NCBI RefSeq assembly: GCF_963678635.1
Contig: NC_087062.1
Location: 498,001 to 562,000 of the forward strand
Length of the DNA: 64,000 nucleotides
Source: Symsagittifera roscoffensis
Lineage: Eukaryota; Xenacoelomorpha; Acoela; Convolutidae
Direction: 5' to 3'
The notes beneath the pieces are model-generated. The model was not told the DNA's origin. It worked only from the letters and a program-made list of their open reading frames with translations, and made no database searches. Both the position numbers and the translations under genes were made by a program. Position 1 is the stretch's first letter; each line of letters opens with the position of its first letter. This document shows, piece by piece, positions 22,316 to 33,090 of this stretch.

Positions 22316-22854
22316 TTATTGATCAATTTTATCAAGTTTTCTCCTTTTTTTCTGACTAGAACGAACAGACGCTTCTGTAAGAATGAATGGGTTATTGATA
22401 GGCGGAGGGTCTCTTGAACTACTAGCTGCGCTTTCTTCTTGAAGCTCTTCGTCCGTATAGTTTTCTTGAAGAAAGCCCCAATCTGAGACCCGGAATTCCG
22501 GCGATTGCCAGCTTTCGCTGTTTTCGCTGCTTTAAGTTGGTTTATTTGTCAACTGTGAGTTTGCCCACTCGCTTTCTTCCGCAATGGCCTCGAAGAACAC
22601 ATTTTCTTCTGTAGACCTGTGTCCAAAGGGCAATGTAGCTATCCCGTCGAATAGTAAGAACCGCTTACTATCGAAGGGTGAAAGGGCAATTCGGTTCTGC
22701 GCTATGGTTATGTTGTTATGGGCTTTCGATTTTATTGAGTAGTTGTATATACGAAGGGTTTTTCCACTCAGTAATGTTTCCCTGAACCTCTGGTGTGTAA
22801 TTTGCTGCTGGGAGTGTTGTACTACTCCTTTTGCACTCCTTTTGCTAGTTGAAT

Positions 22855-23359
22855 CTAAATGAAGAACAAAAATTAGCCCATAAACATATTTTAGCTTTGT
22901 AAGCCCATAAAAATTCGCTAGCCCAGTTCTAGTATTAATAACGAAAACGGTTCCCAAATTTGAATATTTTGAAGACTCAATATCTAATAACATTCCAATT
23001 TTTTCAATTCCAAAAAGTTTAAATATCTTAATTCATTCCAAATCATAAAAATTCCAAATCGTGTCATTATCAAAAAATCATTCCATGTCAAAATTTTAAA
23101 TTTGTTCAGTTCAAAAATTACAAAAGTGCGTTTGGGGTGAGTATTTGTTTAAAACATTTTAAATAATGAATGGTTCTTCATTTTAAGTTTTTAAATGAAG
23201 AATCAGAGCCTTTCAGGGCTAGTTATGTCTAATTAAATTGACAGGGATCAATAAAAAATATTAATTTGGTCCCAACAAGATCCAAAACCCCGATGAAGGG
23301 AACCCTTAATGAAAAGAAATGGAGGGGGCTTGGAGAGGTGCTTTTTTTTCAATACTAAC
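22855..23359 (-). other. Predicted intron 2 of polB
   Basis: On the minus strand the donor is ATGCAG|GTTAGT and the acceptor CTTCATTTAG|ATTC. Joining gives KYA-D-STSKRSAKG in frame and links motif C to the conserved C-terminal IALSPFDSKR block. No coding sequence is seen inside it. Confidence 0.8.
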
Positions 23360-25896
23360 CTGCATATTTCAACGAGTAGAGCTTTGGTTTCAACGCGATG
23401 AATTCTGCAATGACTTTTCCCGCCGCCTCGTCCTTAAATTTCAATACAACCTTCTTATTCACATTGCTGAATAAGAAGTGATTGCTTGGGTAGTGGAAAA
23501 AGTCGAAACTATCGGTCAGTTTTTGCAGATCTGCGTATACGTCTTCGGTTTTTATCGCATAAATAAACGAATCTGTGTCACTGTATAGCAGTTCAAGGTT
23601 CATGCTTGCTTTCATTTGCCGATAATGAAAGTAAAACATGAATCTTTTCGACAAATCCAAAATACTTGCACCAATTATCATGGGTTTGTCACACAAAATA
23701 CTCGTTACAGCAAAACAAACAGTAGCAACTTCCTCGTCGATTATCTGGAAGCTTTTCAGCGTGCTCAAAGCTGTTTTTTGAAGAAATTCTCTTTCATTTC
23801 TAATAATTACTAGTTTTTTGCGTCATAGTTTTGATTCCATAGTTTTACCGAATCCTGAATTTACGATGAGCTTGTAAAAGTTATCTTCAAATTTGTTGCG
23901 CGCTGACATTCTCAATTGAGTGTTTAAATCGACAAAGGGCTCCATCCATCTACCTTGACGAATTTTTAAGACCTAAATCAATTTGGTAACTCTTAAGCCT
24001 AGTTCTATATAGAGCTTTAATGTAAGGGAGTGCAGAACGTAGCCTTCCTTTGGATCTAATGTTTGAACCAGTTTTGGTACCTTTGGTAGCGACGTGACCC
24101 CCATCTCCCCTAACATCTGTATTTGCTCGTTACTTAGTTTATCCGTGCCGATAACTTCACGTGAGGGGGCTAGCGGGTAGTCTGCAAAATAATCTTGAAG
24201 TTCTTCAGGTATACTGAGATCCACTTCCAAAATGTATCCCCACTCAGCTTTATCGTCGGTTTGCAAAATTTATTCGAGAATTTCCTCAACTATTGAGAAA
24301 TCTTTGATGGGAAGGGGACAGTGTTTCATAATACCCCCGTATAAATTGTTAGCGTCTAAATTCAATAGATAGCTAGAGGGCTCTTCAGGATTGTAGTCTT
24401 CGAGGTATTTGTTGTGGGCTTTAAAAAAACGGCGTGCATATATCGATGACATCCCTCCCCGTATCATTTTTTGAACCATGTTCAAAAGCTCCCTTTCAGT
24501 AAGTAACTTGAGGTCTGCATTGCAGACTTTTAAGAATGCATCGCCCGAGAGGTTACTAGCCGTGAAGTAGCATGCTCAATCTAATCCGTACGTTTCGTAA
24601 CAAACTTCACGAAAGGCTTCGAATACTGAAGCGAGTAGTAGTACGTCCGTTGCTAGGTATACATCATGGTACTCGCCTAGTGATGCGCATTTCATTTCGG
24701 CGAAAACTTTAATGACATGGTTGTACTGATTTTTCGAAACACTTATTTCCCCTCCCTGTAAAGTGTTGCTCCACATTTTTCTAGGTGGCAGTCGGGTTTC
24801 TCGAAACTTTTCTAAACTTTTAAAGTATGAATACAGGTAGAATCCTTTTTGTTTTAGCAATGCTATCTGTTCTGATGAGTAACCAAGTTCTTCAAAGTAA
24901 TTTTCCAGTAGGAAAAATTTTTCTTCCGGCAAGTATTCGACGAATTTTGAAAGGGGGGACAGCATGAATTTATAGGAGTCTATGAAACGTAGATTTTCAT
25001 ACATTTTTTTGAGTTTTCCGTTTTTATCGGTGTATGATTTGATATAGACCGACATAGTGAGTGATATATACTTCTCCTCAGTGGAAGGGATCATTGAGTA
25101 AGTGTTTTTGGGGCTACTGTTTGAGAGCGCTTTTATAATGAAATGCAGATCATAGTTTGACAAGTTATGCGCTATTACGGGTATATATTTCGCCGTTTTT
25201 CGATTGATATTGCATTCGTTATGCGCCCACCCTAAGAACTTGTTGGTATAGTGACAGTGATCAAGTACAACTTGGTCATTGTCAGCAAATTCTGTTTCTT
25301 ATATCCAACAAGTGTGCGCTTCTTCACGCGTGCAACTTGGTGTGCCAGTGAACGTGTAATATTTTCGTTTTTCGAGGTATATTTGTTTCGCCAAAGATTC
25401 GAGCGAGGCGATCAATTCCTTCATAACATTTTCTCCTCTCTTCAGTTCAAACTTTAAAACTTCACGCTTCCCAAATTCAACAACGGCCAGAGCGTAACCG
25501 CATGGTTGATGAATCTCTAGTGTTTGGGTGCTAGATTTTTCGGGGTCGGGTTGCGGTCCGTATGCGGGTAGTAGTAGCGATTCGAGGTCAAAGTAAATAA
25601 CTCTCGGTACATACCAGCGGGCAGTTAAATTTTTGAAACGATGAGTGTACTTTCCCGGTTTTGGCATAGTGATTACCACTCCCTCGTCTTGGTAGCACAT
25701 TTCCTGGTGCCTTTGTAGTGTATCGATGTATGAACATGTATGGAAGCATTTGCGGCAAATTTGGTTTCGGTCTCGGTGTAGTCTGCCACGCACATATTCC
25801 ACAACCCTCATCAAATCAGTGATCAGCACATAGTGATGAGTCTGTCCGTTGCTGAGTAGTAGTAGGTCAACACGTAGCAATTCACCTTCTTTGTAC

Positions 25897-25994
25897 CTAA
25901 TGAAAACAAACATTTGAGTGCTCGGGTTTCTGGATGAACGTAATGTGTTATACATGATTAAACAAATGTTTTTTCAAAAAAAATCAATGCTCAC
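25897..25994 (-). other. Predicted intron 1 of polB
   Basis: On the minus strand the donor is TTCG|GTGAGC and the acceptor TTTTCATTAG|GTAC. Exon 1 ends with two bases of a codon and exon 2 supplies the third, giving NVF-R-YKEGELL in frame. Confidence 0.8.
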
Positions 25995-27042
25995 CGAAAT
26001 ACATTGACTTGACAGTTGTTAAGTTGTTCAAATCGGTCAATATCATATAGTCCCATGGGCACCTCGTACAAGCCTTCAATTTTCACAACATGTTCTTGGG
26101 AGAGCTTGTATTTTTTCAGTTTGTTTCGATGTTGGTAGCTTTGGGCAGCAGGATAAAGAGCAGTTGTGGTCTCTGAATACCGATCATGGTACGCGGCCAC
26201 AAAGCAGTATAGAAAGCACTTCTGATCGTTTCTCGTTTTAATGTTGGTGAAACTCTGTTTCACCGGTTTCAATGAATCGGGAAGGTCAATGTATGAGCCA
26301 GCACAGATAGGAGAAAATGCTGCAAAACTTACAGCCAGCTTTTCAATGCGCTCCACAATCCAACCGCTACCGTGAGAAGCGAACGTGTTGATGGCATTGA
26401 CCATATGCTCAATCATTTCCAAATATGTATCTTTTTCGATTCCATTGAAGAAGACATTGATCATCTTAGAATTCAGATATAACATTGTCTTCTCGTGGCG
26501 TAACTCCCCGTCACCAGTTTCATTTGTATCGCTCGAGAACTTTATCATACTCACGACCACATGCAGTTGAAATTTACAGGGTCCTTCCTGCACTCTTTCG
26601 TCTATCAACGCATCAATTTCCTCTTTGTTTCGCATGATTACATTCATCAGATCCAATTCATTCTCCTTAGCGCTCAACTCGTATCGTCTTAACTTTCCCC
26701 TAAACGCAGATTCAGTTGGAGCACCTCATTTCCGGGAGTCCAAATGGGTAGTTGATGGTTTTTCGAGATATGTTGCCGGAACTTCTCAACCGAGAGGAAG
26801 ATTGTATGACAGTAGATACAAAGACTATCAGTTGAGACGTTGTGAGCTAGCTCGACATGCTCCCTAGTTTCTGCCAGCGAGCTGAAGGATTCTCGACATT
26901 CGTCACATTTAGTTGGTGGCGGTGGGGCTGCGAATATCTTATGGATATTTTGTTCATGTCGTCTCAAGTTGCTTGGTGAACTAAAGACTTTCGAGCAGGT
27001 CGAACAAATGACTGGTGTCTGTTTTCCACTTGAGTTTGGCAT

Positions 27043-28247
27043 TGTTGGTTCAAGATTGAGTGTTCAGGAAAGAAGAATTTTTTTCAAGAAATTTTTCAAG
27101 TTTTACCAAAGCTGATTTTGACAAAGCAAAAGCGAGAAGTGAAAAAATTTTCAAAAACAAAATTTGCATCAAGACTCAATTAATTAAACTCAATTACGTG
27201 GGTGAAGCATAAAATCAACAGTGGCTTTGAAGTGGTTGTAGTTTTGGGGCTTTATATGGTTTTATGAAATGACTGTCAATTCGATATTGGGTAAATGACT
27301 CAACTGTATTAAACAGCATGAATACTTGTGGTTAGAGTAGCTGACAATTCCATGAAGGGATCAACCCGGGAATGTTTTTTCTTTTACCTAAAGTGTGTGA
27401 ATGTTAACACCCACTGCTATTATCAACTTCCCTGTTTAGTCAACTTGACTAAATATTGAAAATATATTTGAATTTTTTTGCCAAGTTTTTTTGTTTCAAC
27501 CAAAATGGTAACCCACCAATCAAGTCAAGCAAGGAAGACCCACCAATTAAACCAAGTCAAACATACCTGTCAAAAATGATAAAGGGTAGTTGAGAATTTT
27601 GTTCATTTCTCAAATAAATTAGTATTCTATGACAAATTTCACATAGTTCATCAAAAGATTGATGCAGGGCCGTTTGGTACAGTAGGCAATAACTACCCGG
27701 CAGTGCTATTCATTAGGAACCTCTGAAACGCTTGCCCCACTGTAATGTCCGGTCAAAAATTTGAGATGTATCATTTTTAGTACATATTCTTGTAGTTAAA
27801 AAAAAAATAAAAATTACAAAAAAACTTTTTTGTCTCCAAATCCAATGAAACCTGGTCCAATCAATTTGTCGTGATATATTGGACAAGGTTGTAACCCATG
27901 TTGAAAAATCGAGAAAAAAAAAACATAATTTGAATTTTTTAACCATTTTAACCTGAAAATGAGTATTATTAAACGTGAAATCTGTTATAGACATGTAATT
28001 TTATTATATATAATGCTTTATACTGGCTCATACACTCTCTAAAGTCTACTCCTAAGAGTCCTGGCTAACCCCACCAGGCTGTAGACATATTAGAGAGAGA
28101 GAGAAAAAAAACAAAAACAGAGAGTGTAAAGAGCCAAAAGTAACTATGGTTGATTAACCGGCAGAATTGCTGGACCCATCAATAAATAGCTTTCTTTTGA
28201 AAAAGCTATATCCCAAAAAGGATAATAATGGGGTTTATGGATTGTCA

Positions 28248-28280
<33 letters not shown>

Positions 28281-28730
28281 ATCTTTTTCTATGTTAATAT
28301 TTATATTTTGAAAACTATTATGAAAAACATAACAAAAACGATTTTATGTTTTTTGTTTCAACATCATTAGATAAAATCTTAGGAAGAGTATTCAGCTTAT
28401 TTTTTTTTTGATTTTTCGAAATGAGCATTAAAAAAACTGATAACTGATATAATTAAGTTGGATTTAACGAGAAATTTATCAAAGTTTATACTTTTAGACT
28501 TTTATGCCGACTTTTTAAAGTTATTTTGATTTTTTTTTCTATTAATTTTTTCTTTTATTTTTATTTCCTTTCTATTGATTGAAAATCACAAAGCAAACTT
28601 TAAATTAGAAAAAAAACATAAGCAAAACGTAAACAAAGATTCAGCCACAATAATAAAAAACTTATCAAACTAAATAACAAACCGCCAAACTGGTGCACTC
28701 TCGGTGGAAACAAAGTTTTTTTTTGAGTTT
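27043..28730. other. Long non-coding region upstream of polB
   Basis: No convincing frame in about 1.7 kb. It contains a (CT) microsatellite at about 28251-28279, a purine run GAGAGAGAGAG at about 28093 and an inverted repeat (GGCTCATACACTCTCT near 28026 and AGAGAGTGTAAAGAGCC near 28119). The polB promoter probably lies just upstream of 27042. The sharply AT-rich rest holds nothing I can name. Confidence 0.5.
28251..28279. repeat. (CT)n microsatellite
   Basis: About 14 uninterrupted CT dinucleotides. Confidence 0.9.
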
Positions 28731-29399
28731 TCAGAGATCTCTAAATTGCAGTTTGCGTTTTTTCGGCGCAAAGCAAGCATTGATAGGCGGCGTCTCAGCC
28801 ACTAAGTTTGGTGCAGACAGACGTTGACTGCCGGAAGAAGAAATAGAAGACGTATGCTGCTGCTGTTGTTGATTGATTGAAAAAATATCCGGTTTTATTG
28901 GGGTTTTGGGCGTCTGCTGGTCCTCATCTTTTTTCTCTGTTGAATCTGGTGATTCAATCGACTCAATGTTCCAGTAGCTTTCTCGCTCTGCTAAATCGCT
29001 AATGGATCCTTCCTGATTTTTGTAAAAGGGGATCGATTGGCAATCGTAGTTAAACAGTATTTTTCTCGGTGAACGATCAAGGCAAGTAGGGTCTTGAATA
29101 TCTGTGCGCTTCACCGCAGGATACGATTCAGTCACACAGCAACTCTCGTAGACCTGTTTTCAGTTTTGTATGAGGATACCAATTTGATCTAGCAAATAGT
29201 TGGGTAACATCATATGGTTTTTAGTGACCCATTCATCGAATTCTCTGCTTCCTGGATCAAGATCGTTGAAAGGACTTGTTTTTCGATGACGCATTTTCCG
29301 TTCCTGTTGAACCACTACGATAGAATCTCTGATATAAGTTTGGTATAATATAGCTCTTTCAAGAGAATTAATTGAAATGATTTGCATTGGAGTTGCCAT
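28731..29399 (-). pseudogene. Unrecognised Maverick gene with one in-frame stop
   Basis: From the ATG at 29399 one frame is open to 28731 apart from a TGA at 29160-29162 (after LDQIGILIQN). The protein of about 222 codons starts with a helical region (ISINSLERAILYQTYIRD), then FNDLDPGSREFDEWVTKNH, and has a disordered Ser/Gln/Pro-rich second half ending in a basic FAPKKRKLQF, a likely nuclear localisation signal. No family recognised. It stands alone on the minus strand, upstream of the iterated-motif region that separates it from the plus-strand gene at 30104. A DNA-binding or regulatory role would fit but is a guess. Confidence 0.55.
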
Positions 29400-29598
29400 C
29401 GTTGAAAATTTTGTATTGACTGATTTTGAGAGATTGAAGAAAAATAGTGAGTAGATTTAGTTTGACCTACCACTTTCAGTTTTTTATTGCTGGTGGTCTA
29501 AGATTTAGCCAATTACCATAAATCTGATTTTGTGAAATTTTAATATGTTTTCAGGGCTTTTGCAATTAAAGTAGAAATGTGAACGCTTTGAAAATCTA

Positions 29599-29854
29599 TA
29601 CTTCAAAGAAACAGCGTGGCGCCTATTTATGATACCCTAAGCACAAAATGACAAAAATTTTACACTTCAAAGAGATAACATGCATGCCGCCAGGGTAAAA
29701 ACGTTGAAATTTATGAGCTAAAACGGGAATTTGCCAGACAGATGCAAGCTATTGCTATCTCTACTTCAAATAGAGTGCATGACGCCTTTTCTTATGTCCC
29801 CCGGACGAGGGGCTTTAAGGGTCTCCACTTCAAAGTGAGTACATGTATGCCGAC
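29599..29854. promoter_or_regulatory. Iterated motif array between divergent Maverick genes
   Basis: Four copies of a motif of about 28 bp, consensus ACTTCAAAGNGAGTNCATG followed by NATGCCGCC, begin near 29600, 29664, 29762 and 29827. Two copies are followed by ATTTATGA and then CCAGACAGA and AGATGCAA blocks, so there is also a larger unit of about 160 bp. The array lies in the 700-bp gap between the divergent genes starting at 29399 (minus) and 30104 (plus). It could be a bidirectional promoter with repeated activator sites or a replication-initiation region. Confidence 0.65.
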
Positions 29855-29984
29855 ATGTAACATTAACTGAGATTTATGACCCATTCAAGTGCTTTCCAGA
29901 CAGAAATGACAGATGCAATAAACACGCTTTTATCTTATACAAATCCAATTAGAAAAACTAATTAAATTCTCCCTCTATAGGCTG

Positions 29985-30002
29985 AAGGGGCGCCATAAAA
30001 GT
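29985..30002 (+). promoter_or_regulatory. TATA-like element ahead of the plus-strand gene
   Basis: GGCGCCATAAAAGTAAAT lies about 110 bp before the ATG at 30104. It is a plausible core promoter because no intron or other start lies between. Confidence 0.35.
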
Positions 30003-30103
30003 AAATCCACAGATATTTGTTTATTTTCTATCCAATTCATTATTCATTTCATTCTATCATAAAACAGTTGACCCAACAAGTCACTACCGTTACCACCACT
30101 ACT

Positions 30104-30538
30104 ATGTACTCGTCGCTAGAAAATGATACAGACTTTTACGATGATTTTCAAGATATATCTTCGGGAGAAAAACGCATTGTACGGGTTGGAACGAAAACTT
30201 TTGACAAAACGGGTACATATATCACAGTTAAGTTATATAAAAAGAGTGAAGATGGTGCATTTAAATGTTATCAAGCAGTGACCTTAACGACAAGAGAATT
30301 TGATTGTTTGGCAGATAATTATACAAAGATTTAAAAATTGGTTAAAAAACAAACTGGTGAAAAGACTTCATCTTCTTCCTCCTCCTCCTCATCCTCCTCG
30401 GCTGTAAATGATAAACATCAAAAAAGACGATACACGTCAAAACAATCAGTCCCTCCCAAAAAAGAATGTGCTGAAAGTGGCGATGAAAACGATGCGGATG
30501 ATGAATACTCGAATAATAAAAAGTGTAGAGTTGCCTGA
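30104..30538 (+). pseudogene. Possible PC4-like nucleic-acid-binding protein
   Basis: The ATG at 30104 starts a frame with an acidic leader, then KRIVRVGTKTFDKTGTYITV, KLYKKSEDGAFKCYQAVTLT and TREFDCLADNYTKI. Four beta-strand-like segments followed by an LTxxEFxxL helix resemble the PC4/p15 ssDNA-binding fold. TAA at 30332-30334 interrupts the frame, which then continues with a Lys-rich segment, a run of 11 Ser codons and a basic/acidic tail to 30538. A PC4-like protein would bind single-stranded DNA in transcription or replication. The assignment rests on pattern only. The gene is divergent from the one at 29399 across the iterated-motif array. Confidence 0.45.
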
Positions 30539-30726
30539 AACAGAAAAAAAAACGTTTGAATAATTTGATTTAACCAGCAGAATGGTTGAAGCAATGTATG
30601 AGCAGTCGCCTGAATTTTTTAAAAAAATTTTGAAAGAATTTTAAATTTTTTATTCTGAACAACGAACCCGACGCCTCACAACTCCCTCTAATCACAAACT
30701 TTGCAATTGCAACCCACTCATTTCAG

Positions 30727-31230
30727 AACGAGTCTTGCGCCCAATTGCTCGACAATTACCATCCCCACATCCATGTTCTCATCGAAGTAACCAAGGATTG
30801 TGTCGAGGTAGTGAAAAAGATGACCTCAACCACTTTCGTTGTACCTTGTCTACTCTCATCTCTCAAGCATCTAATATTGGGTTGCAGTAAACTTCACCTA
30901 TCGGGACCCCTGATGGAAAAATTAAAAATTGCTGTCAACTACAACAATTCTATTAACAACTCAACTGACATTGGCAGTGCTTCTCTACGAAGAAGATTGC
31001 CACAAATTTGCTTTGCTTCACAAACTCGATCCATTCAAACTCAAACTGATTTAATCACTAATGTAACAATTGAACGCTTCATTAATTTTTTGAATGGTGA
31101 TAATGCCGCCGAGTTTTCTAAAATTACTGATATCATTTTGAGTGGGTATGGTTGTTTAGAGATTGATTCAAACACTTTGTTTGTTAAATTTATAATGGCA
31201 AAAAAATTAAATTCTGAAAATGGTTTATAG
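30727..31230 (+). CDS. Unrecognised Maverick gene, probable 3' exon
   Basis: A frame of 168 codons follows a good acceptor (CCACTCATTTCAG at 30714-30726) and no ATG lies near its beginning, so an upstream exon is likely. A 20-codon ATG frame at 30582-30644 and the PC4-like gene are the candidates, but no donor could be fixed. The protein has a helical first half (VLIEVTKDCVEVVKKMTSTT, LSSLKHLILGCSKLHLSGPL) and an Asn/Ser/Thr-rich middle. It is intact. No family recognised. It converges on the protease gene at 31334 with about 100 bp between. Confidence 0.5.
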   Translation, partial: NESCAQLLDNYHPHIHVLIEVTKDCVEVVKKMTSTTFVVPCLLSSLKHLILGCSKLHLSGPLMEKLKIAVNYNNSINNSTDIGSASLRRRLPQICFASQTRSIQTQTDLITNVTIERFINFLNGDNAAEFSKITDIILSGYGCLEIDSNTLFVKFIMAKKLNSENGL

Positions 31231-31333
31231 AGCCTGCGATAACGCCAGAGGCAAGTGTTCTAGCAACCATAAAACATGTTTTTTCTTTAAAATAAATTAT
31301 AAATCATTAAAGAAATGCATCAGTATCACAAAG

Positions 31334-31771
31334 TTATAACATCATATGTTTAGCAAAACGCATCATGTCATGGTCGTTAACCTTGAAACCTATAGGAAAT
31401 TTAGATGAAATTATAACATGAGCAACATAAATACAATAAAGTCCGCACAAGACAGAGTTAGCTGATTGGATTGGCTTATTCATCAGTATTTGGTTTCCCT
31501 CATGGATAGAACGTCTCATATTTTTGTATACATATGGATAGTTGTGTAGGCTTCGTCCAAGAGGATCTGCAAAAAAGATTTGACCACCAGGTTGAGCAAA
31601 CAGTAACCAATGAGTTCCTGGCTGGTCTGAGTTTGATGCGTTCACTATCATGAAAGTATTGTCACGTTTCAATATTGTATTAAATGCTAAGTTAGCGGGA
31701 AAAATGCCACAAAATCGATGTTTCAAATTCTTGCATCGGTGAATAAGCTCAGTAATCTGTTAATTGTCCAT
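31334..31771 (-). pseudogene. Adenain-like cysteine protease (capsid maturation)
   Basis: The frame holds FCGIFPANLAF, GTHWLLFAQPGGQIFFADPLG (catalytic His in GTHW, acidic residue in FADPLG) and PIQSANSVLCGLYC (oxyanion-hole Gln and catalytic Cys before GLYC). This is the layout of the adenovirus-type C5 protease used by Mavericks to process capsid proteins. The natural ATG is probably at 31771, with a TAA as the fourth codon (31760-31762). Length, about 145 codons, is somewhat short for the family. It is the last gene of the minus-strand capsid cluster, 77 nt after the capsid gene. Confidence 0.85.
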
Positions 31772-31847
31772 TTTTTTCACCGAGTCAACTCATTAGAGTG
31801 TTCTTAGCTATTTTTCTATCGGAACGCACGTAAACTGTTGATGCACG

Positions 31848-33090
31848 CTATCCCTCTACATTTTCCCCCAACGGTGCATCAAACTTCAGTTCTACTGAAA
31901 TGGTGCAATTGGTCAATTCAGGATGAATAAAGTCATGTGAAGCCTCCTGAGTAGATGTGAGATCAAATGCCATAATATAATGATTGTGATAATTAGCCAA
32001 ACTGATTCCATGACTATTGTTGAAAACAATGTCTAGAGCTTCCAATGTATTATAGTATATTTTTTTTGTTATCAGTCGTTGACACAGGAGTTCCTGCAAT
32101 GGGCAGACCGTTTCGGTAAACAATGATTTCATTCAGCTGAAATTTTTGATAATGAAACGGGTTTGTTCGGTTAGTTCCCAGGTATGCTGTAATCAAGCTC
32201 ATTGCTAAAATCATTCGACGAGCTGGCTCTTTGGCAAAAACGTCTTCTTGTCGCCAGCTTTGAACACCAGTTGTGGCCAAAAAAGTTCTCGGTAAAACTT
32301 CAATATAATTGTATATTGCGGGTGTTTTCAACAGAGTTTTTTCTATCGACGATAGCACAAAATCGGTTACTGTCATTTTGCGCACATGTAGGTTAGCCTC
32401 AGTGATTTCAGCACGGTAATGTTTATCTCTATGCTCAGACATGATAACCAAGTCATTAGGAGATCGTCTCAGAGAAAGTCTTATTGTAACACCGCTGATA
32501 AGAATTTTGTCACATGATAAAAAATCACAAGCAATTGTACCAAATAAACGGAATTCGGTTGATGCAGCTACGATTCGTTTACGTTCAGCGACATCTTCAG
32601 CTCGCCCATTAGCACCATCAATACCTGATGGATTATCTTCATAATAATAACCTTGACAGGCAAGCCATGTTTTCTTTGCATCATTACCATGTGAGAATTC
32701 GGTCTCAATGAAACTCTTATGGGCAAAATTGGCATTGGTTGTTGAAATTTTTTCTCCATTCAAGGACATTGTGCATTCGGAAAATAAAGATGAAAGTGGA
32801 TTGTTAACCAAATATGGGGTGTCTCGTTGTGCTGCCTCTGTAGCATGAGTTCGCAGTACATTACCATTATTTTGAACAACGCGTGCTACAATCTCCAAGC
32901 GAGTTCGTTGAAGATCGATAAAGTTGTTTCTATCTCCTAAAATTTCAAATTCCAGCATAGGACCATCAGGTGAATAAGATGGACCAATTTTTTGAGTTAA
33001 CGCATTTTCAAATGTAACGAGTAGAGGAGGCTTTTCAAATAAATCTAATGAGCTGTGAGTTGCTTCAGTTGGCAATAAATTAGAAATCAT
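31848..33090 (-). pseudogene. Major capsid protein (double jelly-roll type)
   Basis: The ATG at 33090 opens a 346-codon frame with features of Maverick/Polinton major capsid proteins: LEFEILGDRNNFIDLQRTRL near the N-terminus, NPLSSLFSECTMSLNGEKIS, a KRMTV-like KMTVTDFVLSSIE and QWRQEDVF-like SWRQEDVF, and NPFHYQKFQLNEIIVYRNG near the end. At an A8 run (plus-strand T run about 32058-32065) the frame shifts. The last 75 or so codons (YYNTLEALDIVFNN, TNCTISVELKFDAPLGE) continue in another frame to 31848. The simplest reading is a homopolymer indel. The protein would form the icosahedral shell. Confidence 0.85.

Larger units (their letters stand above)
22316..27042 (-). pseudogene. polB: Protein-primed family B DNA polymerase with N-terminal zinc fingers
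   Basis: Three C2H2 fingers (each C-x2-C-x12-H-x4-H) occupy the first 90 residues. The conserved N-terminal region follows (ESAFRGKLRRYEL, GSGWIVERIEKLAV, VNVFR). Next come exonuclease motif I VIYFDLESLL, a Cys/His cluster DHCHYTNKFLGWAHNECN, exonuclease motif II HNLSNYDLHFI and the exonuclease DVYLATDVLLLASVF. Polymerase motif A is LLNLDANNLYGG, motif B KLIVNSGFGKTME and motif C YSDTDSF; the C-terminus has IALSPFDSKR and ends in a basic KKRRK. Two introns keep the frame: 25897-25994 (98 nt) and 22855-23359 (505 nt). The frame is hit by six in-frame stops (25299, 24576, 24270, 23973, 23823, 22532) and one frameshift near 26720. The enzyme would replicate the element from its TIR ends. Confidence 0.93.

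Noticed and set aside
22316-27042. Stop-codon reassignment as an explanation of in-frame stops
   Set aside because: All three stop codons occur at positions expected to encode different residues, and intact genes nearby end with ordinary stops; mutation is simpler.
28020-28140. Hairpin resembling a structured RNA gene
   Set aside because: The stem is imperfect with a loop of about 75 nt next to GA/CT repeats; no tRNA, SL RNA or snRNA signature.
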